DNA of 61,281 nt from Methylobrevis pamukkalensis (GCF_001720135.1 NZ_MCRJ01000006.1:1-61281), one strand, 5' to 3'. Shown: positions 33,701 through 43,594, counted from the first letter of the stretch. Notes: generated by a model from the letters alone, not told the origin. Numbers and translations: made by a program.

Positions 33701-35311
33701 CTCGTCCGTGCCGAGCATGGGCAGATCGGCGACGGGGCGCGCCGGGTCGGCGACGGTGGCGGCGATGAGGTTCAGGAAGCGCCGGGCGAGGGCAGCAATG
33801 GTCTCGGCGCGGAACAGCGCGGTCGCATATTCCATCTCGCCGACGATCCGCGCGCCGTCGTCGCGCAGGTCGAGGCTGAGGTCATGGCGGGCAAGCCGGT
33901 CGTCGATCGGGAGCCGGCGCAGCGTCACGCCGGGCAGGGTGGTCGTCGCCGGGCGGGCCGGATCGAACTGGAACTTGAGCTGAAACAAGGGGCTTGCGCC
34001 CGTGTCACGCTCCGGCTGGAGGTCGGCGACCAGCGCCTCGAACGGTAGGTCGCCGTGGGCGATCGCCTGCCACAGGGTGGCCTGCACCCGGGCGAGATTG
34101 GCCGAAAAGCCGTGCTCGGGGACGAGCCGGGGGCGGATCGGCAGCGGATTGACGAACAGGCCGACGAGATGGTCGGTCCCAGCGGCCTGCCGTCCCTCCA
34201 CCGGCGTGCCGATCACCGGATCGTCCTGCCCGGTGTGGCGGGCAACGAGGATCGCGAAGAGCGTGAACAGGGCGGCGAAGGGTGTCGCACCGGCCTCGCG
34301 TGCGACCCCGCGCAGGGCTGCGGCGAGGTCGGCCGGGATCTCGATCCGGTGTTTTGCGCCGGCGTGATCCTGGATGGCGGGGCGGGAGAAATCGGCCGGC
34401 AGTCGGGTCACCTGTGGCGGCGTGCCGAGATGGTCGCGCCAGAAGGCGCGCAGCCGCTCGGCGTCCGCCCCGGACAGGCGCTCGGCTTCGGCCGCGGCGA
34501 CATCGCCATACTGCACGGCGAGCGGGGCCAGAGCGGCCGGCGGGCCGCCGACGGCCTCTGTGTAGAAGGCCGAAAATTCCGCCGAAATCCGGTCGATCGA
34601 GCCGCCGTCGGCGGCGATGTGGTGCAGCGTGAAGACCAGCAGCGCGTGCTGCTCCCCGAGATCGTAGCGGGCAAGGCGAAGCGGCGGCTCGCGGGAGAGA
34701 TCGAAGGGGCGGGCCGCTTCGGCGGCGGCAAGGTCGTGCAACCGCGTTTCGCTCTTTGCGCCGCCTCGGCGGTCATGACGGAGGACCGGGATCTCGATGT
34801 CGGACACGACGGTCTGCTGCGGTTCGCCGCCGACGTCGCGGATCAGGGTCCGCAGCACCGCGTGGCGGGCGGCCACCCGTTGCAGCGCGGCGCAGAGGGC
34901 GTCGTGGTCGAGGACGCCGTCGGCCTCGAAGACGAAGACCATGTGGTTGACGGTGGTGCCCGGCCGCAGCCGCTCCAGGAACCAGAGGCGCTGCTGGGCC
35001 GCCGACAGCGGCGGGGCGGAATCGTTGCGGGCGATGAGCGCGCCGGGACGAGGGGCGGCGGCGAGATGGGCGAGGATCTCCGACTTGCGGCTGCGGATCG
35101 CGGCGGTGATCTCGGCGGTGAGCGCCGCATCCGGCCCCGCGCACTTCAGGCGGCCGTCCTCGGCGCGCAGCGCGATGCCACGCTGCGCGAGGTCGGCAAG
35201 GAAGGGTCCGATTCCCTCGCCGTCCTTGGCCGGGGCTGCCGATTCCGAGGCGGATTCGGCCTGCAGCTCGGACGGTGCGGCATGTGCCAACGAGCTTCGG
35301 ACGACGCTCAT
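30698..35311 (-). CDS. NRPS with N-terminal docking domain and terminal thioester reductase (dock-C-A-T-R)
   Basis: 1537 residues, intact frame. A TubC-type docking domain (about 35-83; GIGPFLADLAQRGIALRAED) precedes C (about 98-540; HHIAADG 230-236), A (about 560-1065; YTSGSTGRPKGV), T ([14 protein letters not shown]) and an NAD(P)H-dependent reductase (about 1190-1537; VFMTGATGFVGAWLL, GYNRTKWVAE, IYRPGPVSGD). The pocket reads by eye D-A-P-T-L-G-A-V-N, not a code I know; the DA-T-AV frame resembles some tyrosine-type pockets. The docking domain says it receives a chain from another protein and the reductase says it is the last module, releasing an aldehyde or alcohol. Start chosen for GGAGGGACCG just before the ATG. 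First gene of the left operon. Confidence 0.93.
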   Translation of the reverse strand: MSVVRSSLAHAAPSELQAESASESAAPAKDGEGIGPFLADLAQRGIALRAEDGRLKCAGPDAALTAEITAAIRSRKSEILAHLAAAPRPGALIARNDSAPPLSAAQQRLWFLERLRPGTTVNHMVFVFEADGVLDHDALCAALQRVAARHAVLRTLIRDVGGEPQQTVVSDIEIPVLRHDRRGGAKSETRLHDLAAAEAARPFDLSREPPLRLARYDLGEQHALLVFTLHHIAADGGSIDRISAEFSAFYTEAVGGPPAALAPLAVQYGDVAAAEAERLSGADAERLRAFWRDHLGTPPQVTRLPADFSRPAIQDHAGAKHRIEIPADLAAALRGVAREAGATPFAALFTLFAILVARHTGQDDPVIGTPVEGRQAAGTDHLVGLFVNPLPIRPRLVPEHGFSANLARVQATLWQAIAHGDLPFEALVADLQPERDTGASPLFQLKFQFDPARPATTTLPGVTLRRLPIDDRLARHDLSLDLRDDGARIVGEMEYATALFRAETIAALARRFLNLIAATVADPARPVADLPMLGTDETARLAGWNDTARSFDPQVPIHALIAARAAADPSAIALVHDDGTTVHETTYGEFDRQAGRLARRLLSLGAGPDSVVAIALERSPAMVVAWLAVLKAGAAYLPLDPAHPAERIGYMLADSGARLVVSRRGLALPGDLPRLDIDMEAGNDAEPAESLPDVHPDQLAYVIYTSGSTGRPKGVAVAHRGLVNLTLDKIRVCDVHPGDRVLQFFSFGFDASIPELVMSLAAGAGLVLARAEDLLPGPGLARLLVRHRVTHVTMTPSALVALPPGRFPDLRLVLVGGEAPSPDLVASWSPGRSFVNAYGPTETTVNASMVACGNGLPAEPTLWPAANKQLHVLDERMELLPPGVPGELFIGGTGLARGYLGRPDLTAERFLPDPFAPPGTAGTLYRTGDRALRLDDGRIRLLGRIDHQVKIRGHRIEPGEVEAVLAGHPDVAAAAVIVRADAGRDPRLVAYAVARDAASRPATSAMRSWLGERLPRFMVPDALVWRDRLPLTVNGKLDTAALPAPDLSSRTAGRLPEGATQTALSGLFSDLLGVPQVCADDDFFELGGHSLLATRLVAAALDRFGIELSVLDLFTGPSVAALAARIDARLAGTATATPGAVDTAWAADVRLDAAIRPADVLRPHAGLREVFMTGATGFVGAWLLRELLADGTAVVHCLTRTGGLDRLREVLSGYGLWREDFTRRLHPVAGDLALPGLGLADETRAALLSSVDAVIHNGAEVNHLLPYDRLRATNVEGTREILRFCCAGGLPLHHVSSLSVLPVAPLPGRPVFHEDDDLAAYPPPAGGYNRTKWVAEQLVAEAGRRGLPVTIYRPGPVSGDSVTGAFNATDVLCRMMQGYLRLGMAPRGAVHLDVMPVDHLARAIMHLARKREDKARTFHLIHSRPVSSDLLFEVAADMGLPVRRVGNREWRAALNDIARGDPDHPLYPLVVLFGPRAEEATSEAPADLPFDCRNSLAALADAPFEEPPLDRALLATYLAAFLRTGAVAAPASGDLTP

Positions 35312-35373
35312 CGGTCCCTCCAAAATCTTGCTCCGGCGGTGTGCCGAACGCGTCCTGACGACGCCTTGAAAGT

Positions 35374-35388
35374 TGACTATTGGATTCA
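35374..35388. promoter_or_regulatory. RirA-type iron-responsive operator in the shared divergent promoter
   Basis: TGACTATTGGATTCA is an exact TGA-N9-TCA match, extended by one pair (TTGA...TCAA). It lies in the 223-bp region between the divergent NRPS (start 35311) and acyl-AMP ligase (start 35535) genes. On the plus strand a possible promoter, TTGACT (35373-35378), 17 bases, TATTCA (35396-35401), overlaps the operator, so a bound repressor would block it. One site probably controls both biosynthetic operons. The region is visibly AT-richer than its surroundings and holds no gene. Confidence 0.8.
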
Positions 35389-35534
35389 ACAATCATATTC
35401 AAGCGGCAATTGCCGGTTGCCGGTCGCAAGCGCCGGCTCGAAGACCAGCGCGGGGCATGCCCCGGCCGCTTCCGCCCTTTCCGTCACCCGACGACCCGCT
35501 CTGGCGCGGTGACCGGATGCGAATGCGAGGATCC

Positions 35535-37864
35535 ATGCAGGACAGCGAAAGCCCGAATCCGGCGGTCATCGCCATGGATACCAAAAATTTTACGAATATA
35601 TCCCAAATACTTGAGGGAAGAGCCAACGCAACTCCCGATCGGAAAGCCATGTGCTTCTTCCACGACGAGGCGGCAGAGCCGGCCCTGTCGCGCCGCGATT
35701 CGTGGAGCTGGAAGGAGCTGCACGAGCGCGCCATGGGCGTCGCCTCGGCGCTTTCCATGTCAGGGGCTTATGCAACCGAAGCTAGAGCGCTTCTAGTCTA
35801 TCCGGCCGCCTCGGCTTCGTCGCAGCCTTCCTCGGATGCTTGCTGGCGGGGGTCGTGCCGGTGCCGGTGCCGCCGCCGCGGCGGTCCGAGGGGCTGGGTC
35901 GCTGGCGCCATGTGGCGCTCGACGCGGGGGTCTCCGGCGTGCTGGCGGCGCCGGAGCTTCTGGACGCGATGCGGCCGCTGCTCAGCGAGCTTCCGGACTG
36001 CCGCAGCTGCCTTGCGCCGGAGGCTGCCGACCCCTCGCTGCCCTTCGAGGTCACCGGCCTGTCGGTGTCGGCCGTGGCCCGCGCGCCGGAGGCGCTCGCC
36101 TTCCTGCAATACACCTCCGGCTCCACCAGCGAGCCGAAGGGGGTGGCGATCACCCATGGCAACATGATCGCCAATCTCCGGCAGATCAGCCGCGGCTACG
36201 AGATCATCCCGGACGACCGGATGGCGAGCTGGCTGCCGCACTATCACGACATGGGGCTGATCGGGACGATCCTCTCGCCGGTCCACGACGGCTACATGGC
36301 CGCGCTGATGGCGCCGAATGCCTTCCTGCGCCGGCCGCTGCGCTGGCTGGCGATGGCCTCGCACATCCGGGCGACCATGCTGGGCGGCCCCAACTTCGCC
36401 TTCGACCATTGCGTCCGCCGGGCAACGCCCGAGGCGCTGGACGGTCTCGATCTGTCGTCGCTGCGGATCGCCTTCACCGGCGCCGAGACCATCCGGCCGC
36501 GCACGCTGGAGCGCTTTGCCTCCATCTTCGCGCCGGCGGGTTTCCGCCGCGAGACCTTCCACTGCTGCTACGGCATGGCCGAGGCGACGCTGTTCGTGAC
36601 CGGCAATCCGGTCGCCGACCCGCCGCATTATCTCTCGGTTCGCCGCGACGGGCTCGCCAGGGAGGGCCGGGCTGTGGCGCCGAGCCCGGTCATCGGCGGC
36701 ACGGATCCGGACATGATCGAGCTCACCGGTTGCGGCCGGGCGGTGGCGGGCCTCGATATCGCCATCGTCGATCCGGACACGGCGCAGCGGCGGACAGACG
36801 GCGAGGTCGGCGAGATCTGGATCTCCGGCCCGAATGTCTCCCCCGGCTACTGGCAGCGACCCGAGCAGAACGCCGCGACCTTCGGCCGCTCGCTCGGCGA
36901 CGGGCGCGCCTGGTTCCGCAGCGGCGATCTCGGCTTCGTTCTCGGCGGCCAGCTCTATGTCACCGGCCGGCTCAAGGACGTGATCGTCGTACGCGGGGAG
37001 AATTACTCGCCCCAGGACATCGAGGCGACGGCCTCCGCCGCGCATCCGGCGCTGACCGAAGGACAGGCCGGCGCCTTCGCGGTCGAGATCGACGGCGAGG
37101 AACGCCTTGGCCTGGTCGTGGAGGTGCAGCGCGAGGCGATGCGCCGGCTCGACGCGCCAGAGGTGTTCGAGGCGATCCGCGCCGCGATCGCGCGGACCCA
37201 CGACCTTGCGCCCGCCGTGGTCGCGCTGATCCGGCCCGGCAGCCTGCCGCGCACGCCGAGCGGCAAGGTCCGGCGCTTTGCCTGCCGCGAGGGGCTTGCC
37301 AACGGCACGCTGCCAGCGGTCGCGCGTCACGACGCGGCCTTCGTCGCCGAGGACCCGGCCCCGGCGGGTGCCACGACCTGGCGGGACGAACTGCGTGATC
37401 TGCCGCCCGCCCGGCAGGGCAGCCTGCTGCGGCAGCGGGTCGCCGCCGAGGTGGCCCGGCTTGCGGGGCTGCCGGACGGCGAGCTGCCGTCGCCGGATAC
37501 CGGCTTCTTCGATCTCGGGCTTGATTCCGTGGCGGTCGCCGGCTTCGGCGCGACGATCGAACGCGAACTCGGCCTCGTCGCCGCGCCGACGCTGCTGTTC
37601 GAATTCCCCACCCTCGGGACACTCACCGATCATCTTGCAGGCCGGCTGGTCAGCGACGCGGCATCGCCAGAGGCTCTGGTGAAACCCGAACCGCACAGAA
37701 CGCCGGCCGACGCGCGGCTCTCCGCCGATCCCCCCGTGGCGTTGTCCGGCGAACTCGCCGCCGAGATCGCGGCGCTGCAGCGCCTGCTGCGCGCCGAACC
37801 GCCCCACGGGGTGCGTCCCCGGATGTCTTCCCCGTTCCAGTCTGCCGAAAGTGACCGCCGATGA
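35535..37864 (+). CDS. Fatty acyl-AMP ligase fused to acyl carrier protein (FAAL-ACP); apparent frameshift
   Basis: Starter enzyme that activates a fatty acid as acyl-AMP and loads it onto its own carrier. About 776 residues after restoring one base near 35808 (restores ...LLVYPAGLGFVAAFLGCLL...). Motifs: QYTSGSTSEPKGV, the FAAL-typical SWLPHYHDMGLIGTIL, CYGMAEATL, and FRSGDLGFV. The C-terminal carrier has FFDLGLDSVAVAG with the attachment Ser near 664. The start follows GAGG at 35527-35530. The stop overlaps the PKS start by 4 nt, which places acyl transfer directly to that KS. It makes the siderophore acylated, probably amphiphilic. The chain length cannot be read. First gene of the right-hand operon. 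Confidence 0.9.
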
Positions 37865-40800
37865 CCCATGCCCGCGACGACATCACCGGGGCCGTGCCTG
37901 CCGGCGGGGAGGGGCCGCTGCTGGCCCTCCTGCAGGACGCCCGCCGCCGCATCGAGGCCTATCGCCGCGAGCGCGAGGAACGGGTCGCCATCGTCGGCCT
38001 GTCGGGGCGCTTTCCCGGCGCCGACGACCCGGACGCCTTCTGGCGCCTGCTCGACGAAGGCCGCAGCGGCCTGCAGGCGGTGGACGCGGCGGGGGCCGGC
38101 CCCGACCAGGTGCCGGTCTGGGGCGGCTTCACCGATCCGACCGGTTTCGACGCGGCCTTCTTCGGCTATGCGCCGCGCGAGGCCATGCTGCTCGACCCGC
38201 AGCAGCGGGCATTCCTCGACTGCGCCTGGAGCGCGCTGGAGGACGCCGGCCATGACGCGAAGCGCTTTGCCGGACGGATCGGCGTCTTTGCCGGCGGTGC
38301 GCTGACCGACCATCTCGTGCGGGTCCACGGCGCGGCCGAGGCCGACGATCTCGACCCGGTGCAGGTGGCGCTTGCCCATGCCAACGGCATGATCGCCGCC
38401 CGCGTCGCCTTCCATCTCGACCTCGACGGTCCGGCCTGCGGAATCCAGACCACCTGCTCGACGTCGCTGGTGGCAATCCACAGCGCAGTGCGCAGCCTGC
38501 TCTCCGGCGACTGCGACATGGCGATTGCCGGCGGGGTTGCGATCGGCAAGGCGAAGCCCGAAGGCTATCTCCACCAGCGCGAGGGCATCACCGCGCCGGA
38601 CGGCGTCTGCCGGCCGTTCGATGCGGCGGCGGCCGGGACCGTCTTCACCAGCGGCGTCGGCGCCGTGGTGCTGAAGCGGCTCGGCGACGCGCGCGCCGAT
38701 GGCGACACCATCCACGGCGTGATCCTCGGCTCGGCGGTCAACAACGACGGTGCGCAGAAGGTCGGCATCACCGCGCCGAGCGTCAGCGGCCAGGCGGCGG
38801 TGATCGAGGCGGCGATTGCCGCCGCCGGGATCGATCCGGCGACCCTTTCCTATGTGGAGGCGCATGGCACCGGCACCGCGCTCGGCGATCCGATCGAGGT
38901 GACGGCTCTGAACCGCGCCTATGGTCCGGCCTTCGCAGAGGCGGGGCGGGACTGCGCGCTCGGCTCGGTCAAGGGCAACGTCGGGCATCTGGATGCGGCA
39001 GCCGGCGTTGCCGGCCTGATCAAGATCCTGCTGGCGATGCGCCATGGCCGCCTGCCGGCGACCGCGCATTTCTCCGCGGCCAATCCGGCCTGTCCCTTTG
39101 CCGCCGGCCCGTTCCGGGTGGTGGATGCACCGCGCGCCTGGGATCGGCAGGGCGAACGGCCGCGCCGGGCCGGGCTCAGTTCCTTCGGCATCGGCGGCAC
39201 CAACGCCCACCTGATCGTCGAGGAGGGGCCGGAGCCTGTGGCCGTCGCAGACGCGCACACCGGCCCGCAGCTTCTGACGCTCTCGGCCCGCACGCCGGCA
39301 GCTCTGGCCGCGCAACGCGGCGCGCTCGCCGGAGCGCTGGCCAGCGACACCGCGCCGGCACTCGCCGATGCCGCCTTCACGCTCCAGACCGGCCGCCGGC
39401 CGATGGCCGAGCGCCTGGCCTGCCTTGCCGAGGACACGGCCGGAGCGGCGGCGCTGCTCGCGGCGGGCACCGGCGCCCGGGTCGTTACCGGGTCGGCGCC
39501 AAGCCATGCGCCGGATCTTGTCTTCCTGTTTCCGGGGCAGGGCACCCAGCATCCCGGCATGGGCCGGGCGCTCCACGAATCCGAACCGGTGTTCCGCGCG
39601 GCCTTCGACGCCTGCATGGCCGCGATCCCGAATGGGGCGGAGCTCGCCGGTCTCATCCTCGGCTCGGCCGGTTCGGATGCGGCGGATCTCGACCGCACCG
39701 AACACACCCAGCCGGCGCTCTTTGCCGTGGAATATGCGCTGGCGCAGCTCTGGCTCGATCGCGGGCTGCGGCCGCGCGCGCTGCTCGGCCACAGCATCGG
39801 CGAATATGTCGCCGCGACGCTCGCCGGCGTGTTCACGGTGGACGACGCGATGCGGGTCGTGACGGCGCGCGGCCGGGCGATGCAGCTCTGCGCGCCGGGC
39901 GCCATGCTGGCCGTGATGCTCCCCGAGGACGCGGCGCGCGCAAAGGCGCCGGATCTGGAGGTCGCCGCCGTCAACGGGCCGGCCGCAACCGTGCTGGCCG
40001 GTTCGCTGGACGCAGTTCGCGCTGCCGCCGGGCGGCTCGCCGCGGAGGGCGTTCCGTGCCGGCAGCTGGCAACGTCCCACGCCTTCCACACGGCGATGAT
40101 GGAGCCGGCGCTCGGCGCCTTCGCGGCAGCGCTTTCAGGCGTGCGGCTGTCCCCGCCGCGGATCGACATCGTCTCCAACGTCACCGGCGACTGGCTGACG
40201 GCGCGGGACGCGACCGATCCCGGCTACTGGGTCCGGCATCTGCGCAGCGCGGTGCGCTTCGGGCCGGGGCTTTCCCGGCTCAGCGATCTCGGCACGCCGC
40301 TGCTGCTCGAGGTCGGCCCCGGCGACGTGCTCACCGGCCTTGCGCGCCGGCAGCTCGGCGACCAAGTCCAGGTGGCCGCGTCGCTGCCGAACTCGGCGGG
40401 CGGGGCGGAGGCCCGCGAGGAGGTTCTGCTCGCGCTCGGCCGGCTCTGGACGATGGGCGCCGAGATCGACTGGACGCGGCTTCACCCGGCGGGCACGCGG
40501 CGGCGGGTGAGCCTGCCGACCTATCCGTTCGAGCGGCGCCCGCACTGGATCGGGGCCATGCCCTCGCGCACCTCGGCCGCTCCGACCGATGGGGCCGAGG
40601 CCGCGGTGCGGTCCACCCGGGTCGAGGACTTCTTCCACCAGCCGGTCTGGCAGCGCCTGCCGAAACCGGGGAGGGCCGAAGGCACGCTCTCCGCGCGCTG
40701 GCTGATCATCGGCGAGGAGGCGCTGGTGCAGGCGATCGGCGAGCTGCCGGCCGGCATCGACGTGATCCGCGCGTCGGCGGGCACCGGATTTGCCGGCGGC

Positions 40801-42480
40801 GGGGGGAGCTACACGCTCGATCCGACCGATGCCAGCCATCACCGCCAGCTTCTGGAAAATCTCGCGGTCGCCGGATGGGAGCCCGACCAGATCATTCTCG
40901 GCGCGGGCCTTGGCGCAGCGGGCGGCGGCCTGTTCGAGAGCGCGTTCGCCCTCGGGCAGGCGCTGTCCGACCTCGCCTTGCGCCCGTCGCTGCTGACCCT
41001 CGTCGGCAGCGGCCTGCAGCAGGTCACGGGTGCCGAACGGCTCGATCCGGACGCGGCAATGGCGTTGGGGTTTGCCCGCGTGCTGCCGCAGGAACTGTCC
41101 GGCACGGCCTGCCGGACCCTCGACATCGAGGCCGGCGATCTTCAGACGGGTCAGCCCGTCGCGGGCCTTGCCGGGGCGCTGGTCGGTCCGTTCGACACGG
41201 CGACGGCGGCAAGTGCGCTGCGCGGCGGCTTCCTTTGGCAGCAAGGGTTTGCCGCCACGCCGCTCGTGCCTGCCGACGACGTGCCGCTGCTGCGGGCGGG
41301 GGCAACGTATCTCGTGGCCGGCGACCTCACCGGCGGGCTGGGGCTGGTGTTCGGCGCCGCCCTCGTCAAGCATCTCGGCGCCCGCCTCGTCTTCCTCACG
41401 CGTTCGGGCTTTCCGCCGGCGGACGAATGGGACCGCTGGCTTGCCTCGCACAGCCCCGCCCACGCGATCAGCCGCGCGATCCGGGCGCTGCGCGATCTCG
41501 GCGAGACCGGCCGCGATCTCCTCGTCTTCTCCGGGCCGCTGGGCGATGCGGACTGGGTGCGGGACCGTCTTGCCGAGGCCGAGGCGCGTCTCGGGCCGGT
41601 CCACGGCGTCTTCCACGCCGCGGCCATGGGCGATGCCTATCACCAGCCGCTTGGCGGCAGCCGGCGGGAGGATGCCGACGACCTGTTCGCGGTCAAGATC
41701 GCCGGTCTGAAGGCGCTGGGCGCCGCTTTCGCCGGTCGGCCGCCGGCCTTCGTGCTGGTGCAGTCGTCGCTGTCGGTGCTGGCCGGGGGGCCGGGGCTCG
41801 GGGCCTATGCCGCGGCCAATGCCTTCCTCGACGCCTATGTCACCGACCGTGCGCAGGCCTCGGACGGTACCGTCTGGCAGGTGGCCGACTGGGATGTGGT
41901 CCATGAAGACGGCGGGCGCGAGGGCGCGGGTTCTGACGTCGCGGCCGGGGCCCTTGCCGCCGGGGCGATGACCGCGGACGAGGTCTGGCGCGCGGCGCGC
42001 GTGCTGCTTGCCAATCCGCAGGTCGTCCGCGCGGCGATCACGCCCGGCGACCTGTCGCGGCGGCTCTTGGACGCGGCCCGGCTCGCCGATCCGGCCGAGG
42101 GCGCGGCGGACAGGACGCCGGCCGCTGAGCATGTGGCGCCCCGCGACGAGGTGGAGGCGGCGGTCGCCGAGGTGATGGGCGAGCTGCTCGGCCTCCCGAG
42201 GGTCGGCGCCACCGACAATTTCTTCGAACTCGGCGGCCATTCGCTGCTGGCAATCCAGGTGGTGACCCGCCTGCGGCGGCGCTTTGCCGTCGACCTGCCG
42301 ATGCGCGCGCTTCTGTTCGAGGCGCCGACGGTCGCCGGCATCGCCGGCGTGATCCGCGAGGCGCTTGTCGCGGCGCAGGCCGAGCGCGACCTCGTCGGCG
42401 CGCTCATCGATGATCTGGAAGCTGGGGACGATCTGGAAGCCGGCGACGGCGAGACGGACAGCGCGGGGCGCACGGCCTGA
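37861..42480 (+). CDS. Type I PKS module KS-AT-KR-ACP
   Basis: 1539 residues, intact. A short charged helix at 17-40 (LLALLQDARRRIEAYRRE) looks like a docking coiled coil for the FAAL-ACP partner. KS: nucleophile Cys199 in [52 protein letters not shown], and SHAFHTAMM (HAFH, malonyl type). KR: GDLTGGLG nucleotide loop, VQSSLS and GAYAAANAF with Tyr and Asn of YxxxN present, so reduction to a beta-hydroxyl is plausible. ACP near the C-terminus: [15 protein letters not shown]. It would extend the fatty acyl starter by one malonyl unit. The end of the protein contains a small in-frame repeat, EAGDDLEAGD. Followed after 25 bp by the monooxygenase gene. Confidence 0.94.
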   Translation: MTHARDDITGAVPAGGEGPLLALLQDARRRIEAYRREREERVAIVGLSGRFPGADDPDAFWRLLDEGRSGLQAVDAAGAGPDQVPVWGGFTDPTGFDAAFFGYAPREAMLLDPQQRAFLDCAWSALEDAGHDAKRFAGRIGVFAGGALTDHLVRVHGAAEADDLDPVQVALAHANGMIAARVAFHLDLDGPACGIQTTCSTSLVAIHSAVRSLLSGDCDMAIAGGVAIGKAKPEGYLHQREGITAPDGVCRPFDAAAAGTVFTSGVGAVVLKRLGDARADGDTIHGVILGSAVNNDGAQKVGITAPSVSGQAAVIEAAIAAAGIDPATLSYVEAHGTGTALGDPIEVTALNRAYGPAFAEAGRDCALGSVKGNVGHLDAAAGVAGLIKILLAMRHGRLPATAHFSAANPACPFAAGPFRVVDAPRAWDRQGERPRRAGLSSFGIGGTNAHLIVEEGPEPVAVADAHTGPQLLTLSARTPAALAAQRGALAGALASDTAPALADAAFTLQTGRRPMAERLACLAEDTAGAAALLAAGTGARVVTGSAPSHAPDLVFLFPGQGTQHPGMGRALHESEPVFRAAFDACMAAIPNGAELAGLILGSAGSDAADLDRTEHTQPALFAVEYALAQLWLDRGLRPRALLGHSIGEYVAATLAGVFTVDDAMRVVTARGRAMQLCAPGAMLAVMLPEDAARAKAPDLEVAAVNGPAATVLAGSLDAVRAAAGRLAAEGVPCRQLATSHAFHTAMMEPALGAFAAALSGVRLSPPRIDIVSNVTGDWLTARDATDPGYWVRHLRSAVRFGPGLSRLSDLGTPLLLEVGPGDVLTGLARRQLGDQVQVAASLPNSAGGAEAREEVLLALGRLWTMGAEIDWTRLHPAGTRRRVSLPTYPFERRPHWIGAMPSRTSAAPTDGAEAAVRSTRVEDFFHQPVWQRLPKPGRAEGTLSARWLIIGEEALVQAIGELPAGIDVIRASAGTGFAGGGGSYTLDPTDASHHRQLLENLAVAGWEPDQIILGAGLGAAGGGLFESAFALGQALSDLALRPSLLTLVGSGLQQVTGAERLDPDAAMALGFARVLPQELSGTACRTLDIEAGDLQTGQPVAGLAGALVGPFDTATAASALRGGFLWQQGFAATPLVPADDVPLLRAGATYLVAGDLTGGLGLVFGAALVKHLGARLVFLTRSGFPPADEWDRWLASHSPAHAISRAIRALRDLGETGRDLLVFSGPLGDADWVRDRLAEAEARLGPVHGVFHAAAMGDAYHQPLGGSRREDADDLFAVKIAGLKALGAAFAGRPPAFVLVQSSLSVLAGGPGLGAYAAANAFLDAYVTDRAQASDGTVWQVADWDVVHEDGGREGAGSDVAAGALAAGAMTADEVWRAARVLLANPQVVRAAITPGDLSRRLLDAARLADPAEGAADRTPAAEHVAPRDEVEAAVAEVMGELLGLPRVGATDNFFELGGHSLLAIQVVTRLRRRFAVDLPMRALLFEAPTVAGIAGVIREALVAAQAERDLVGALIDDLEAGDDLEAGDGETDSAGRTA

Positions 42481-42505
42481 GAGCCGCCCGCAAGGGAGAA
42501 AACGC

Positions 42506-43582
42506 ATGAAATTCAGTCTCTTCTACTTCGACGGCGACGGCTCGCGTCCGCGCGCCGACAGCTACCGCCTGCTGATCGACAGCGCGCGCTTCGCCGACGC
42601 GAACGGCCTTGAGGCCCTGTGGGCGCCGGAGCGGCATTTCCATGCCTTCGGCGGGCTCTATCCCAACCCGGCGATGATCCACGCCGCGCTGGCGATGGTG
42701 ACGGAGCGGATCCAGCTGCGCTCCGGCAGCGTGGTGCTGCCGCTGCATCACCCGGTGCGGGTGGCCGAGGACTGGGCGATGGTCGACAACCTGTCCGGCG
42801 GCCGGGCGGGAATCGCCATCGCCTCCGGCTGGACGATGGACGAGTTCGTGCTGTCGCGCGAGCCGCACGGCAGCCGGCGCAGCCTGATGTGGCGCAGCTA
42901 CGACCAGCTCGTGAAGCTGCTGGCCGGGGAGGCGGTGTCCTTCGAGGACGCGGAGGGCAATGTGGTGGCGGCAAGGACGCTGCCGCGGCCGTTGCAGCCG
43001 CAGATTCCCTTCTGGGTGGCCTGCCAGTCGACCGAATCCTTCGTCGAGGCCGGCCGGCGCGGCATCAACGTGCTGACCTCGCTGCTCGGCGAGACGCTGG
43101 ACGAGGTGACGCCGAAGATCCGCGCCTATCGCGCCTCGCTGGCCAGGCATGGCCACGACCCGGAGGCCGGCACCGTCTCGCTGATGATCCACACCTTCCT
43201 CGGGTCGGATGTCGATCAGGTGAAGGCCGACGTGATCGGTCCCTTCGCCGACTATCTGAAGACCCACTACGATCTGTTGCAGAGCCTTGCCCGCGGCATG
43301 GGCCTCGACCTGCGCCCGGAGGATTTCAGCGGCGACGATCTCGACAGCCTGCTGCGCTTCGGCGTCGAGGGCTTCATGAACGGCCGCTCGCTGATCGGCA
43401 CGCCGCAGAGCTGCCGGCCGATGGTGGACAACCTTGCCCGCGCCGGGGTCGACGAGATCGCCTGCCTGATCGACTTCGTGCAGGACCACGACCTCGTCAT
43501 GGCCGGCCTGCCGCATCTGGCCCGCCTTGCCGCCGACACGGCCTCGATCCGGCCGGCGGCGCGCGCCGCCGTCGCGGTCTGA
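42506..43582 (+). CDS. FMN-dependent luciferase-like monooxygenase, MupA/Atu3671 family
   Basis: 358-residue bacterial-luciferase-fold enzyme of the natural-product subgroup named for mupirocin MupA and Agrobacterium Atu3671. Recognisable segments: MKFSLFYFDGD at the start, GLEALWAPERHFHAFGG, RIQLRSGSVVLPLHHPVRVA, LSGGRAGIAIASGW and the late FMNGRSLIGTP. These enzymes act on carrier-bound polyketide-peptide chains; in the fabrubactin pathway of Agrobacterium fabrum the homologue is proposed to drive oxidative, Favorskii-like backbone rearrangement. Here it sits between a PKS and a Gly-type NRPS, so its substrate is probably the chain at that junction. The start has AAGGGAG at 42492-42498. Free-standing, whereas in some clusters it is fused into the megasynthase. 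Confidence 0.92.
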   Translation: MKFSLFYFDGDGSRPRADSYRLLIDSARFADANGLEALWAPERHFHAFGGLYPNPAMIHAALAMVTERIQLRSGSVVLPLHHPVRVAEDWAMVDNLSGGRAGIAIASGWTMDEFVLSREPHGSRRSLMWRSYDQLVKLLAGEAVSFEDAEGNVVAARTLPRPLQPQIPFWVACQSTESFVEAGRRGINVLTSLLGETLDEVTPKIRAYRASLARHGHDPEAGTVSLMIHTFLGSDVDQVKADVIGPFADYLKTHYDLLQSLARGMGLDLRPEDFSGDDLDSLLRFGVEGFMNGRSLIGTPQSCRPMVDNLARAGVDEIACLIDFVQDHDLVMAGLPHLARLAADTASIRPAARAAVAV

Positions 43583-43594
43583 ACGGAGAACGCC

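Noticed and set aside
41000..42480. A second thioesterase or release domain at the end of the right-operon synthases
   Set aside because: All right-operon synthases end in carrier domains; no GxSxG hydrolase fold follows any of them.
42506..43582. Luciferase-like gene as a bioluminescence gene
   Set aside because: There is no luxAB pair or aldehyde-recycling operon; the sequence matches the natural-product subgroup and lies between PKS and NRPS genes.
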